Source of the DNA: Streptomyces sp. NBC_01262
GTDB lineage: Bacteria > Actinomycetota > Actinomycetes > Streptomycetales > Streptomycetaceae
DNA: 64,000 nt
Assembly: GCF_036226365.1 (NCBI RefSeq)
Contig: NZ_CP108462.1
Location: 620,001-684,000 of the forward strand
Direction of reading: 5' to 3'
The notes below the pieces were generated by a model. That model was not told the origin of the DNA. It saw only the letters and a list, made by a program, of their open reading frames with translations, and made no database searches. The translations under genes were made by a program, and so were the position numbers. Each line of letters begins with the position of its first letter. Positions within the stretch are counted from its first letter, which is position 1. Shown one piece after another: positions 8,680 through 16,272 of this stretch.

Positions 8680-9865
8680 GGGCGTTGCCCTCCAGCGCGG
8701 CGCGGGCCACGACCAGCCTCTGCACCTCGATCGTTCCCGACGCGATCGTCGCCGACCGCGAGTAGCGCAGGACGTCCTCGACGTGGCCGAGCAGTCCCAG
8801 CCCCGGGTCGGGCGCGAGCCCCTGCGCCCCGCACACGTCGGCGGCCAGTTCGGCGACCTCCTGGTCGAGCCGGATCGACGCCAGCCGCGCGAGGGACGCC
8901 TCCTGCGCGGTCAGCGCGCCCGCCTCGCTGAGCGCGACGGCGCGATAGGAGAGCAGCCGGGCGACCCGGGTGTGCACCAGGGCGCGGGCGTACTCGGCGG
9001 CGGCGGCCGGCTCGTCCAGGCCCTCGTGGCCGGCGAGTTCGCAGAGCACCCGGTCGTCCCGCGCGTACCTCGGGATGCCGATGCGTTCGTGCTTGAGTAC
9101 GACTCCGATCACGTCCCAGCCCCGTCCGACCTCGCCGAGCACCGCGTCGTCGCCGACCCGCACGCCCTCGAAGAAGACCTCGTTGAGGTGCTGCTCGCCC
9201 ATCATCGACTCGATCGGGACGACGGTGATGCCGGGGCTGTCCATGGGCACCAGGAAGATCGTGATGCCGTCGTGCTTCTTCTGCGAGCGGTCCGACGGGT
9301 CCGGCCGGGACGTCCGCGCGGCGAGGAAGCACCACTGCGCCAGGCCCGCGTAGGACGTCCAGATCTTCTGGCCGTCGAGCACCCACTCCTCACCGTCGCG
9401 ACGCGCGGCCAGCCGCAGCGACCCCAGGTCGGTGCCCGCCTCCGGTTCGCTGAACCCCTGGCACCACACCGCCGTTCCCGACGAGATGCCCGGCAGGTGC
9501 CTGGCCCGCTGCTCACCGGTGCCGACCTCCATCAGCACCGGACCGACCCAGTTGAGCCCCATGTACTGCGGCCCGCGCGGCTCGAAGTGGGCCCACATCT
9601 CCTCGCGGAGCACCGTCTGCTGCCACAGGTCCGCTCCCGCGCCGCCGTACTCGGCCGGCCAGCTCAGCGTCAGCAGGCCCTCGTCCGCGAGGCGTCGGCA
9701 GACCCGCGCCACGACGGCCCGGATGTCCGGCGCGAGGGAGAACGGCGTGACCCAGTCGGCGGGCAGCTCCTCGGCGAGCAGAGCGCGCAGCCGCGTGCGC
9801 AACGACCGCGCCTCGGCTCCGAGATCGAGGTCCAGCTCCGCGCCCGCCTCAGCCGCTGACGTCAC
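8669..9865 (-). CDS. Acyl-CoA dehydrogenase, large-type subunit
   Basis: A 398-residue FAD acyl-CoA dehydrogenase. Recognisable segments are LTLSWPAEYGGAGADL, CQGFSEPEAGTDLGSLR, DGQKIWTSYA and the C-terminal SATIASGTIEVQRLVVARAALE. It is the first gene of a two-gene minus-strand operon with the 319-residue partner, mirroring the pair at 5355-7690. Its promoter region holds GntR-type operator site 3 and is divergent from the CoA-transferase at 9965. Two separate dehydrogenase pairs imply at least two dehydrogenation steps or two chain lengths. Confidence 0.92.
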   Translation of the reverse strand: MTSAAEAGAELDLDLGAEARSLRTRLRALLAEELPADWVTPFSLAPDIRAVVARVCRRLADEGLLTLSWPAEYGGAGADLWQQTVLREEMWAHFEPRGPQYMGLNWVGPVLMEVGTGEQRARHLPGISSGTAVWCQGFSEPEAGTDLGSLRLAARRDGEEWVLDGQKIWTSYAGLAQWCFLAARTSRPDPSDRSQKKHDGITIFLVPMDSPGITVVPIESMMGEQHLNEVFFEGVRVGDDAVLGEVGRGWDVIGVVLKHERIGIPRYARDDRVLCELAGHEGLDEPAAAAEYARALVHTRVARLLSYRAVALSEAGALTAQEASLARLASIRLDQEVAELAADVCGAQGLAPDPGLGLLGHVEDVLRYSRSATIASGTIEVQRLVVARAALEGNAHAS

Positions 9866-9881
9866 GAACCCTCCCCGTAAT

Positions 9882-9898
9882 CACCCTTGTAAAGATTG
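9882..9898. promoter_or_regulatory. GntR/FCD-type operator (site 3)
   Basis: On the minus strand the site reads CAATCTTT-AC-AAGGGTG, a degenerate copy of AATCCTT-AC-AAGGATT centred at 9889-9890. It lies in the divergent promoter between the dehydrogenase starting at 9865 and the CoA-transferase starting at 9965, followed by an A/T-rich stretch (9900-9915). Confidence 0.58.
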
Positions 9899-9964
9899 CT
9901 AACATATATAGGATAGAGCGACTGGCGGTCAAGGCGGAGGTGCTGTGAAGGCGAGGCTCGGCGA

Positions 9965-11119
9965 ATGAGACACACAGGCCCTCTGTCCGGCGTCCGCGTC
10001 GTCGATCTGACGGCGATGGTGATGGGCCCCTACTGCACCCAGATCATGGCCGACATGGGCGCGGACGTGATCAAGATCGAGCCCCCGGCCGGCGACAACA
10101 CCCGCTATATCTCGGTCGGGCCGGAGCCGGGAATGAGCGGCGTCTTCGTCAATGTGAACCGCGGCAAGCGCAGCGTGGTGCTGGACCTCCGGTACGGGGA
10201 AGGAAAAGGAGCCCTGCGCAAGCTCATCGGGCAAAGCGACGTGTTCATCCATTCGATGCGCGCCAGGGCGATCGCCAAACTCGGATTCGCGTACGAAGAA
10301 GTGGCGGCCGTCAATCCGTCGATCGTCTACACCAACTGCTACGGATACGGCCGGCGCGGTCCGGACGCGAATCTGACCGCTTACGACGACACCATCCAGG
10401 CCGAATGCGGCCTGCCGTTCGCGCAGGAACAGCTGACCGGTGAAGCCGGCTATGTCGGCACCATCATGGCGGACAAGACAGCCGGACTGACCGCTCTGTA
10501 CGCCACCATGATGGCGCTGTTCCACCGCGAGCGGACCGGCGAGGGCCAGGAGGTCGAGGTGAGCATGTTCGAGACCATGGCCGCCTTCATGCTGGTCGAG
10601 CACGCCAACGGCGCGATGTTCAGCCCTCCCCTGGGCCCCGCCGTGTACCCCCGCGCCGTGGCGCCCAACCGGAAGCCCTACCGCACCCAGGACGGCCAGA
10701 TCTCCGCACTGGTCTACAACGACAAGCAGTGGTCCGCATTCGTCGACGCCGTCAAACCGGCCTGGGCCGGCGAGCACTTCGCCACCCTCGAACAGCGGGC
10801 GCGCCGGATCGACACCGTCTACGCCCTGCTGGCGCAGACCTTCCTGGAGCGTACGACGCAGGCCTGGCTCGACCTCCTGCGGTCCCTCGACATCCCCGCC
10901 GCGCCGGTCCGCACCCTCGACGAACTGTTCGACAATCCGCATCTGAACGCAGCGGGATTCTTCGAGACGGTCGACACCCCGAACGGACCGGTACGTTTTC
11001 CCGGAATGCCGGCCCGGTTCTCACGCACTCCGGGCCGCATCGCCGGACCCGCACCCAGGCTCGGCGCCCACACGACGGAGATAACGGGCGAGCCGGCCGC
11101 GACAAGGGAGAAACAATGA
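9965..11119 (+). CDS. Family III CoA-transferase (CaiB/BaiF)
   Basis: A 384-residue CoA-transferase of the formyl-CoA transferase type, moving CoA between a CoA ester and a free acid. The conserved Asp170 lies in IMADKTAGLTAL, where the family has its catalytic aspartate, and GEGQEVEVSMFETMAAF follows. This sets it apart from the racemase at 112. A seven-codon frame starting GTG 9945 behind GGAGG ends in a TGA overlapping this ATG, so its translation may be coupled. It begins a three-gene operon with the CitE-like lyase and a second CoA-transferase, both coupled through ATGA overlaps. Confidence 0.9.
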   Translation: MRHTGPLSGVRVVDLTAMVMGPYCTQIMADMGADVIKIEPPAGDNTRYISVGPEPGMSGVFVNVNRGKRSVVLDLRYGEGKGALRKLIGQSDVFIHSMRARAIAKLGFAYEEVAAVNPSIVYTNCYGYGRRGPDANLTAYDDTIQAECGLPFAQEQLTGEAGYVGTIMADKTAGLTALYATMMALFHRERTGEGQEVEVSMFETMAAFMLVEHANGAMFSPPLGPAVYPRAVAPNRKPYRTQDGQISALVYNDKQWSAFVDAVKPAWAGEHFATLEQRARRIDTVYALLAQTFLERTTQAWLDLLRSLDIPAAPVRTLDELFDNPHLNAAGFFETVDTPNGPVRFPGMPARFSRTPGRIAGPAPRLGAHTTEITGEPAATREKQ

Positions 11120-12009
11120 CCAGCCCCGGAGACATTCTCAGCGCGCGCTCCTGGCTGTTCGCCCCGGGCGACAGCGAACGCAAGATGGAAAAGGCCGCCG
11201 CCGGTACGGCGGACATCGTCATCCTCGATCTGGAGGACGCGGTGGCCGAGGACGGAAAGCCCAAGGCCCGGGAGATGATCGCCGCCTTTCTCGCGGACCG
11301 GCCGCAGGAGGACAGAAGCCGGCTGTGGGTGAGGGTCAACCCCCTGGACGGCCCCCACACGCTGGCCGACCTGGCAGCGGTGATCCCCGCGCGGCCCGGC
11401 GGCATCATGCTTCCCAAGTCGCTCGGCCGTCAGGACGTGGAGGTCCTGGACCACTACCTCTCGGCGCTTGAGGTCTCCGCCGGCATCGCACAGGGCTCGA
11501 CGAAGGTCATCGCCTTGGTGACCGAGACGGCCGAAGGCATGTTCACCACCGGCACGTACAAGGGCGCTCCGAGGCTGGTCGCCATGACCTGGGGCGCGGA
11601 GGATCTCGCCGACGCCGTGGGTGCCAGTGAGAATCGCAATCCTGACGGAAGCTACGGCTTCACCTACGAGCTGGCCAGAAGTCTGTGCCTGCTGGGTGCG
11701 GCCACCGCCGGCGTGGCCGCCGTCGAGACCATCCAGGGCGACTTCCGCGACCTGGAGAGCCTGCGCAGGCGGGCCGAGAAGGTACGGCGGGACGGCTACC
11801 GGGGCATGCTGGCCATCCACCCCGCCCAGGTCGAGGTGATCAACGCCGCCTTCACCCCCACCGAGGAGGAACTGGCCGCGGCTCAGGAGATCGTCGATCT
11901 GTTCGCCGCCCATCCCGGCGTCGGAGCCATCGGCCACAAGGGCGCCATGCTCGACCGTCCCCATCTGGCCCGCGCGCAGGCGCTGCTGGCGTCCGGGGGA
12001 CGCGGATGA
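11116..12009 (+). CDS. CitE-like CoA lyase (HpcH/HpaI aldolase family)
   Basis: A 297-residue TIM-barrel C-C lyase related to citrate lyase beta, malyl-CoA and citramalyl-CoA lyases. The N-terminal RSWLFAPGDSERKMEKA and DIVILDLEDAV segments, the VTETAEGMF segment and WGAEDLADAVGA carry the expected metal- and CoA-binding residues. It would cleave a 3-hydroxyacyl-CoA into an acyl-CoA and an oxo acid. The ATG overlaps the upstream stop codon (ATGA). Flanking CoA-transferases suggest a route in which the acid is CoA-activated by transfer and then cleaved, as in citramalate or itaconate breakdown; this is inference. Confidence 0.88.
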   Translation: MTSPGDILSARSWLFAPGDSERKMEKAAAGTADIVILDLEDAVAEDGKPKAREMIAAFLADRPQEDRSRLWVRVNPLDGPHTLADLAAVIPARPGGIMLPKSLGRQDVEVLDHYLSALEVSAGIAQGSTKVIALVTETAEGMFTTGTYKGAPRLVAMTWGAEDLADAVGASENRNPDGSYGFTYELARSLCLLGAATAGVAAVETIQGDFRDLESLRRRAEKVRRDGYRGMLAIHPAQVEVINAAFTPTEEELAAAQEIVDLFAAHPGVGAIGHKGAMLDRPHLARAQALLASGGRG

Positions 12010-13277
12010 CGGTCGTCCACGACGCCGGCGGCCTCGATCTCGCACAGTTCCTGCGCCCCGGCGACCGCATCGTCATGGGCCAGGCCTGCGGCGAACCGAC
12101 CACACTGATCGAGGCGCTGATCGATCAGGGCCGCGACATCGGCCGGCTCTCGGCCTTCATCGCGACGAGCTTCTCAGGTCTCCTCACCCCGGAGGCCACC
12201 GGCAGCTTCTCCCTGTCCAGCATGGGAGCGATCGGCGCGCTGCGCTCACTGACCAAGGCGCACCGGCTCGGCGTGATCCCCTGCCATGTCAGCCAGGTCG
12301 GCCCGATGATCGGGGAAGGGATCATCGGCTGCGACGTGGCCTTTGTACAGGTCAGCCCGGCCGACGCCAACGGGGACCACAGCTTCGGCCTGATCAGCGA
12401 CTATGTGCGGGCCGCCGTCTCCAAGGCGCGTGTCGTCATCGCCGAGGTCAACGACCAGGTGCCCTTCACCTACGGCGAGTTGCTGCCCGGGGCCCGGATC
12501 GACTGCGCCGTGCGGGTCTCGCGCCCCCCTGTGGAGGTCCCGCCGGCAAAGATCAGCGAGACCGACGAAGCCATCGCGGGCCACGCCGCCGCGTTCATCG
12601 AGGACGGCTCGGTCCTGCAGACCGGGGTCGGCGCCGTGCCGGACGCCGTCCTGCGCCTGCTGCACGACCGCAGGGATCTCGGTGTGCATTCCGGCATGCT
12701 GGGCGACGGCCTCGTCGAGCTGGTCGAGGCGGGCGTGGTCACCAACGCGCGCAAACCCATCGACTCCGGGGTCTCGGTCAACGGCGCCCTGATCGGGACC
12801 AGACGTCTCTACGCGTTCGCAGACCGCAATCCCGGGATCCGTATGTGCCCCACGTCCTACACCCACGACGCGGCGGTGCTCGCCCGCCTGGACAGGCTGG
12901 TGACCATCAATTCGGCGATGGAGGTCGACCTGACCGGCCAGGTGAACGCCGAACAGACCGGCTCCTCCTACGTCGGCGGCACCGGCGGCCAGGTGGACTT
13001 CGTCCGCGCCGGCGCGCGCTCGCCCGGCGGTCACGCCGTCATCGCCCTGCCCTCCACCGCCAAGGGCGGCACGATCAGCAGGATCGCCGTCAGCCTGTCG
13101 GGGCCGGTCACCACCGCGCGCAGCGACGCGGATGTGATCGTCACCGAGTTCGGCGCGGCCGAGCTCAGGGGCCGGTCCCTCGCCGAGCGCACGCGCCGTC
13201 TGATCGCCATCGCGCACCCCGACTTCCGGGAGGAGCTGGAGCGCGAGGCCCACATCATCCAGCGGAGAGGCTTCTGA
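12006..13277 (+). CDS. Acetyl-CoA hydrolase / 4-hydroxybutyrate CoA-transferase family protein
   Basis: A 423-residue class I CoA-transferase or hydrolase. The LQTGVGAVPDAVL motif matches the family's G-[IV]-G-x-[IV]-P segment, and VTEFGAAELRGRSLAERTRRLIAIAHPDFRE is the typical C-terminal stretch. It starts within the previous stop codon (ATGA). The protein could regenerate CoA by transferring it from a product to the incoming acid. Transferase and hydrolase members cannot be separated by eye. The gene ends 32 bp before the convergent SDR gene. Confidence 0.87.
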   Translation: MTVVHDAGGLDLAQFLRPGDRIVMGQACGEPTTLIEALIDQGRDIGRLSAFIATSFSGLLTPEATGSFSLSSMGAIGALRSLTKAHRLGVIPCHVSQVGPMIGEGIIGCDVAFVQVSPADANGDHSFGLISDYVRAAVSKARVVIAEVNDQVPFTYGELLPGARIDCAVRVSRPPVEVPPAKISETDEAIAGHAAAFIEDGSVLQTGVGAVPDAVLRLLHDRRDLGVHSGMLGDGLVELVEAGVVTNARKPIDSGVSVNGALIGTRRLYAFADRNPGIRMCPTSYTHDAAVLARLDRLVTINSAMEVDLTGQVNAEQTGSSYVGGTGGQVDFVRAGARSPGGHAVIALPSTAKGGTISRIAVSLSGPVTTARSDADVIVTEFGAAELRGRSLAERTRRLIAIAHPDFREELEREAHIIQRRGF

Positions 13278-13309
13278 CGAGTGACGCCCGGCGCTGCGGG
13301 TCGCGGCGC

Positions 13310-14239
13310 CTACTTCCCCGCCTCCGCCGCGCCCTTGCTCGCCATCTCGAAACTGCGGCCCAGGTGATCGATGAAGCCGGACGGGACGGGCGGCAGCGTC
13401 CACTGTCCGACGGGGTCGCGGATCGCGTCGATCTGCTCGCCCACGTCGTCGATGGTCCACTCGGGCTGGTACACACCCACCGTTTCGGCCATGAACGCCC
13501 GCGCCACGCGTCCGGCCACGGAGACCAGCAGCTCTCCGGTGACGGTGCAGGACTCGTGGGAGAGCCAGCCCACGACCGGCGCGACCAGCTCGGGGCCCAT
13601 CGGCGGATACTGGGAGGTGTCCAGACCGTCGGCCAGACGCGTCAGAGCGCCGGGGACGATGACGTTGCTCTTCACGCCCCTGGGGGCGCCCTCAAGGGCG
13701 GTGACGTTGCTGAGTCCGATGATGCCGGCCTTCGCCGAGCCGTAGTTGGCCACATTGCTGTTGCCGTAGATGCCGCCGATCGAGGAGGTCAGCACGATGC
13801 GGCCGTAGCCTGCCTCGCACATCAGCGGGAACGCCGGCCGCACCACGTTGAACGCGCCCATCAGGTGCACGTCGATGACGGCCTTGAAGTCCTCGTGGGA
13901 CATCTGCGCGAGCGGTGAGTAGCGGTTGTTGCCGGCGTTGTGTATCAGGATGTCGATGCGGCCGAAGTTGTCCAGCGCCGACTGGACGATCGCCTCACCG
14001 CCCTCGGGCGACGTGACCGATTCGGTGCTGGCGACAGCGTCTGCGCCCAGCGCCTTGATCTCCCGCACCACGTCTTCGGCGGGGCCGGCGTCCGCGCCCA
14101 CTCCCGCCACCCCGAACCCGGGGTCGTTGACCACGACCCTGGCGCCCTTCGAAGCCAGCAGCAGCGCGTACGCCCGCCCCAGCCCTCTGCCCGCCCCGGT
14201 GATCACGGCTACCCGGTCATCGAATCGGCGTTCCGTCAC
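13310..14239 (-). CDS. SDR-family dehydrogenase, 17beta-HSD4-like
   Basis: A 309-residue short-chain dehydrogenase with TGAGRGLGRAYALLLASKGA, VVVNDPG, NAGNNR and YGSAKAGIIGL. The VVVNDPG segment and the long insert after strand 2 are characteristic of the (3R)-hydroxyacyl-CoA dehydrogenase domain of peroxisomal multifunctional enzyme 2, so a hydroxyacyl-CoA is a likely substrate. About 70 C-terminal residues extend beyond the standard fold. It starts at GTG 14239 after GGAGAAGG and is the last gene of the nine-gene operon beginning at 25202. Confidence 0.88.
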   Translation of the reverse strand: MTERRFDDRVAVITGAGRGLGRAYALLLASKGARVVVNDPGFGVAGVGADAGPAEDVVREIKALGADAVASTESVTSPEGGEAIVQSALDNFGRIDILIHNAGNNRYSPLAQMSHEDFKAVIDVHLMGAFNVVRPAFPLMCEAGYGRIVLTSSIGGIYGNSNVANYGSAKAGIIGLSNVTALEGAPRGVKSNVIVPGALTRLADGLDTSQYPPMGPELVAPVVGWLSHESCTVTGELLVSVAGRVARAFMAETVGVYQPEWTIDDVGEQIDAIRDPVGQWTLPPVPSGFIDHLGRSFEMASKGAAEAGK

Positions 14240-14263
14240 TGGCCTTCTCCTCTGGTTGATGCC

Positions 14264-14824
14264 TCAGTCCTCAAGACCCGGCGGAATCCGCTCGTCGCGG
14301 AGGTTGACCAACGGGCGACGGTAGGAGGGGTCGTCCTTGCCCCGCCCCGGCGCGCCGTTTCCGTGGAGATCGGGCACGTCCGCGAACGGCAGCGGCAGGG
14401 TCGGGGCCAGGCCGGACCACTCGATCACGTTGGTGCGCAGGGCTATCCGCCACACGCCGTCGCGGCGCTCCAGCCGGTCGATGTAGCGGCCACCGGCGAT
14501 CCAGTTGGATTCGTCGCGGTTCCGGCCGACGAAGAGGTAGTAGGTCTCCGTGTGGGCGGTGTCGCCGGAGATCTCGCAGCTGTGGTTGAGCAGATTGTGA
14601 TGCGTCGCCACCTGGCCCTGCTCATGCATGGGCCGGGCCCATTCGTAGAGCGCCTTGGGGTCTCCGACGAAGGGACCGGCCGCGATCGTGGCATCGGGGT
14701 GGAACGCCGAGAGGAACAGGTCCCTGTCGAAGCGGTCCATGCCGCGGCTGAAGTGGCCGAGGCAGTCGAGAATGTCCTGCCGGTCGAGCAGGAGCTCCAG
14801 GCGGGCAAGGCGATCAGCGTCCAT
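14264..14824 (-). CDS. SnoaL/NTF2-like protein (first copy)
   Basis: A 186-residue cone-shaped NTF2-fold protein. The N-terminal helix LLDRQDILDCLGHFSRGMDR, the FHPDATI strand and the paired-strand region GGRYIDRLERRDGVWRI are typical of the SnoaL-like group found beside ring-hydroxylating oxygenases and SDRs, where members act as isomerases, dehydratases or small hydroxylation subunits. It shares the layout GGRY(I/L)DRLE with the paralogue at 15700. It overlaps the SDR gene upstream by 11 bp. The precise reaction is unknown. Confidence 0.82.
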   Translation of the reverse strand: MDADRLARLELLLDRQDILDCLGHFSRGMDRFDRDLFLSAFHPDATIAAGPFVGDPKALYEWARPMHEQGQVATHHNLLNHSCEISGDTAHTETYYLFVGRNRDESNWIAGGRYIDRLERRDGVWRIALRTNVIEWSGLAPTLPLPFADVPDLHGNGAPGRGKDDPSYRRPLVNLRDERIPPGLED

Positions 14825-15695
14825 GACGTGTCTCCGGAATCGGGTGCCAGATGGGCGAGCCGCGCTCTGCGCGCAGCGAGGGGACGACCTTGCCGTCGAT
14901 GTCGGTGACGCCGTAGTCCTGCGCCAGCTCGGCCGTGATGAAGGTGCCGCCCGACCGCTTCATGATCTCCGGATCGGTGGCGAGTGCCGCGATCACCCGG
15001 CCGGGGTGCTCCGGAGTGCTGCCGATCGCCGGATTGGTGACCGTCAGCTTCTTCATCGCCGGATTGCTTTCGAGGTTGCGCCGCGCTCGTTCGGTGAAGG
15101 TGAGCCCCTGCCACAGGGACAGCGAGGCGACGCCGAACGGCTGCAGCTCGATCGCCATGTCGCGTGCCATCCGGTCGGCCGCGGACTTGCAGGTGCCGAA
15201 GACGACGCCGTAGGTGTAGGTCACCCCGACATAGCCGGAGATGGCGACGATCAGGCCGGACTTCCGGGGCGTCATGATCTTCGCCGCATGCCAGGCCGCG
15301 ACGAAGTTGGACCGCACTCCTACGTCCACCATCTCCCAGTTGGACAGCGGCTTCTCCCAGAACGGCCGCGGCTCGGTGAGGTCCTCGGGCAGGGCGAAGG
15401 CGTTGTTCACCAGGATGTCGACCCTGCCCTGCTCACGCCCCACCCGGGCGAACAGCGACGCGACCTGATCGTCCTCGGCGTGATCGACCTGCACGGCGAT
15501 GCCCTGGCCGCCACGGCGGCCGACCTCCGCGGCGGTCTCACCCACCGTGCCGGGCAGGGGATGGGAATCCGGCGCGACCGTGCGGCCGGTGACATAGACG
15601 GTGGCCCCCTCCGCCCCGAGCGCCAGCGCGATGCCCTTGCCGATTCCGCGGCTGGCGCCCGTCACCACGGCGACCCTGCCTGTCAGTGAACCCAT
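14814..15695 (-). CDS. SDR-family protein with Phe at the catalytic Tyr position
   Basis: A 293-residue short-chain dehydrogenase resembling the DHRS1 group: TGASRGIGKGIALALG, NNAFALPED, AISGYVGV and SLSLWQGLTFTE. The expected Tyr-x3-Lys reads Phe166-Gly-Thr-Cys-Lys170; the codon at 15198-15200 is clearly TTC. Tyr160 and Tyr162 lie nearby and might substitute. The start is ATG 15695, four bases after the upstream stop codon, which excludes a longer upstream frame that overlaps that gene. Loss of the acid-base Tyr would normally abolish redox activity, so the role may be altered. Confidence 0.85.
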   Translation of the reverse strand: MGSLTGRVAVVTGASRGIGKGIALALGAEGATVYVTGRTVAPDSHPLPGTVGETAAEVGRRGGQGIAVQVDHAEDDQVASLFARVGREQGRVDILVNNAFALPEDLTEPRPFWEKPLSNWEMVDVGVRSNFVAAWHAAKIMTPRKSGLIVAISGYVGVTYTYGVVFGTCKSAADRMARDMAIELQPFGVASLSLWQGLTFTERARRNLESNPAMKKLTVTNPAIGSTPEHPGRVIAALATDPEIMKRSGGTFITAELAQDYGVTDIDGKVVPSLRAERGSPIWHPIPETRHGR

Positions 15696-15699
15696 GGCT

Positions 15700-16272
15700 C
15701 TACTTGCCGAAGAAGGTCGTGCTGTGGTCGCCGACCGCCCGGCCGGAGAAGTGCCCGGCGCTGAACGGCGCACCCATCACGCCGTTCGACCAGTCTGCCG
15801 ACACGCCGAAATCCTGGCACCAGTCGTAGAGCATCGTCCGCTGCGCGATCCGCCAGTCGTCGCCGCGCTTCTCCAGCCGGTCGAGGTAACGGCCGCCGAG
15901 GACGATGTCGCGCTCCTGCGGACCGCCCATGTCGACCCGATGGTAGGAATTTACGAGGGTTTCGACGAGGGCCCCGGCGTCCTGCAGCCTGATCACGCTC
16001 TGGCCGAGGAAGTGCTGCGTCACCACCACTGCCGGGGATCCCGGCACGACCCAGTCGAGATACGCCTCGAAGTCCCCCTGGAACATGCCGAAGTCGACGG
16101 TCGAATCAGGCCAGAAGCCCGCCCTGATCAGATCGGCGTCACGGCGGTCCTCGCCTCGCGCCAGGAGTGCTACGCACTCGCGGATCTTCTCGCGATCGAG
16201 GAGGCTCTTCAACTCCTCGGTGGCAGCGTCCATTTCGGTGTCCCTACGGCCGTTTTCCGGATCAGGTGTCAT
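15700..16272 (-). CDS. SnoaL/NTF2-like protein (second copy)
   Basis: A 190-residue NTF2-fold protein paralogous to the one at 14264. It has LKSLLDREKIRECVALLARGEDRRD, FWPDSTVDFGMF, and GGRYLDRLEKRGDDWRIAQR. The start ATG at 16272 overlaps the stop codon of the aldehyde dehydrogenase gene (ATGA); an ATG further upstream lies inside that gene and is less likely. Two different NTF2-like proteins in one operon may form a heteromer or act on successive intermediates. No catalytic assignment is possible. Confidence 0.82.
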   Translation of the reverse strand: MTPDPENGRRDTEMDAATEELKSLLDREKIRECVALLARGEDRRDADLIRAGFWPDSTVDFGMFQGDFEAYLDWVVPGSPAVVVTQHFLGQSVIRLQDAGALVETLVNSYHRVDMGGPQERDIVLGGRYLDRLEKRGDDWRIAQRTMLYDWCQDFGVSADWSNGVMGAPFSAGHFSGRAVGDHSTTFFGK

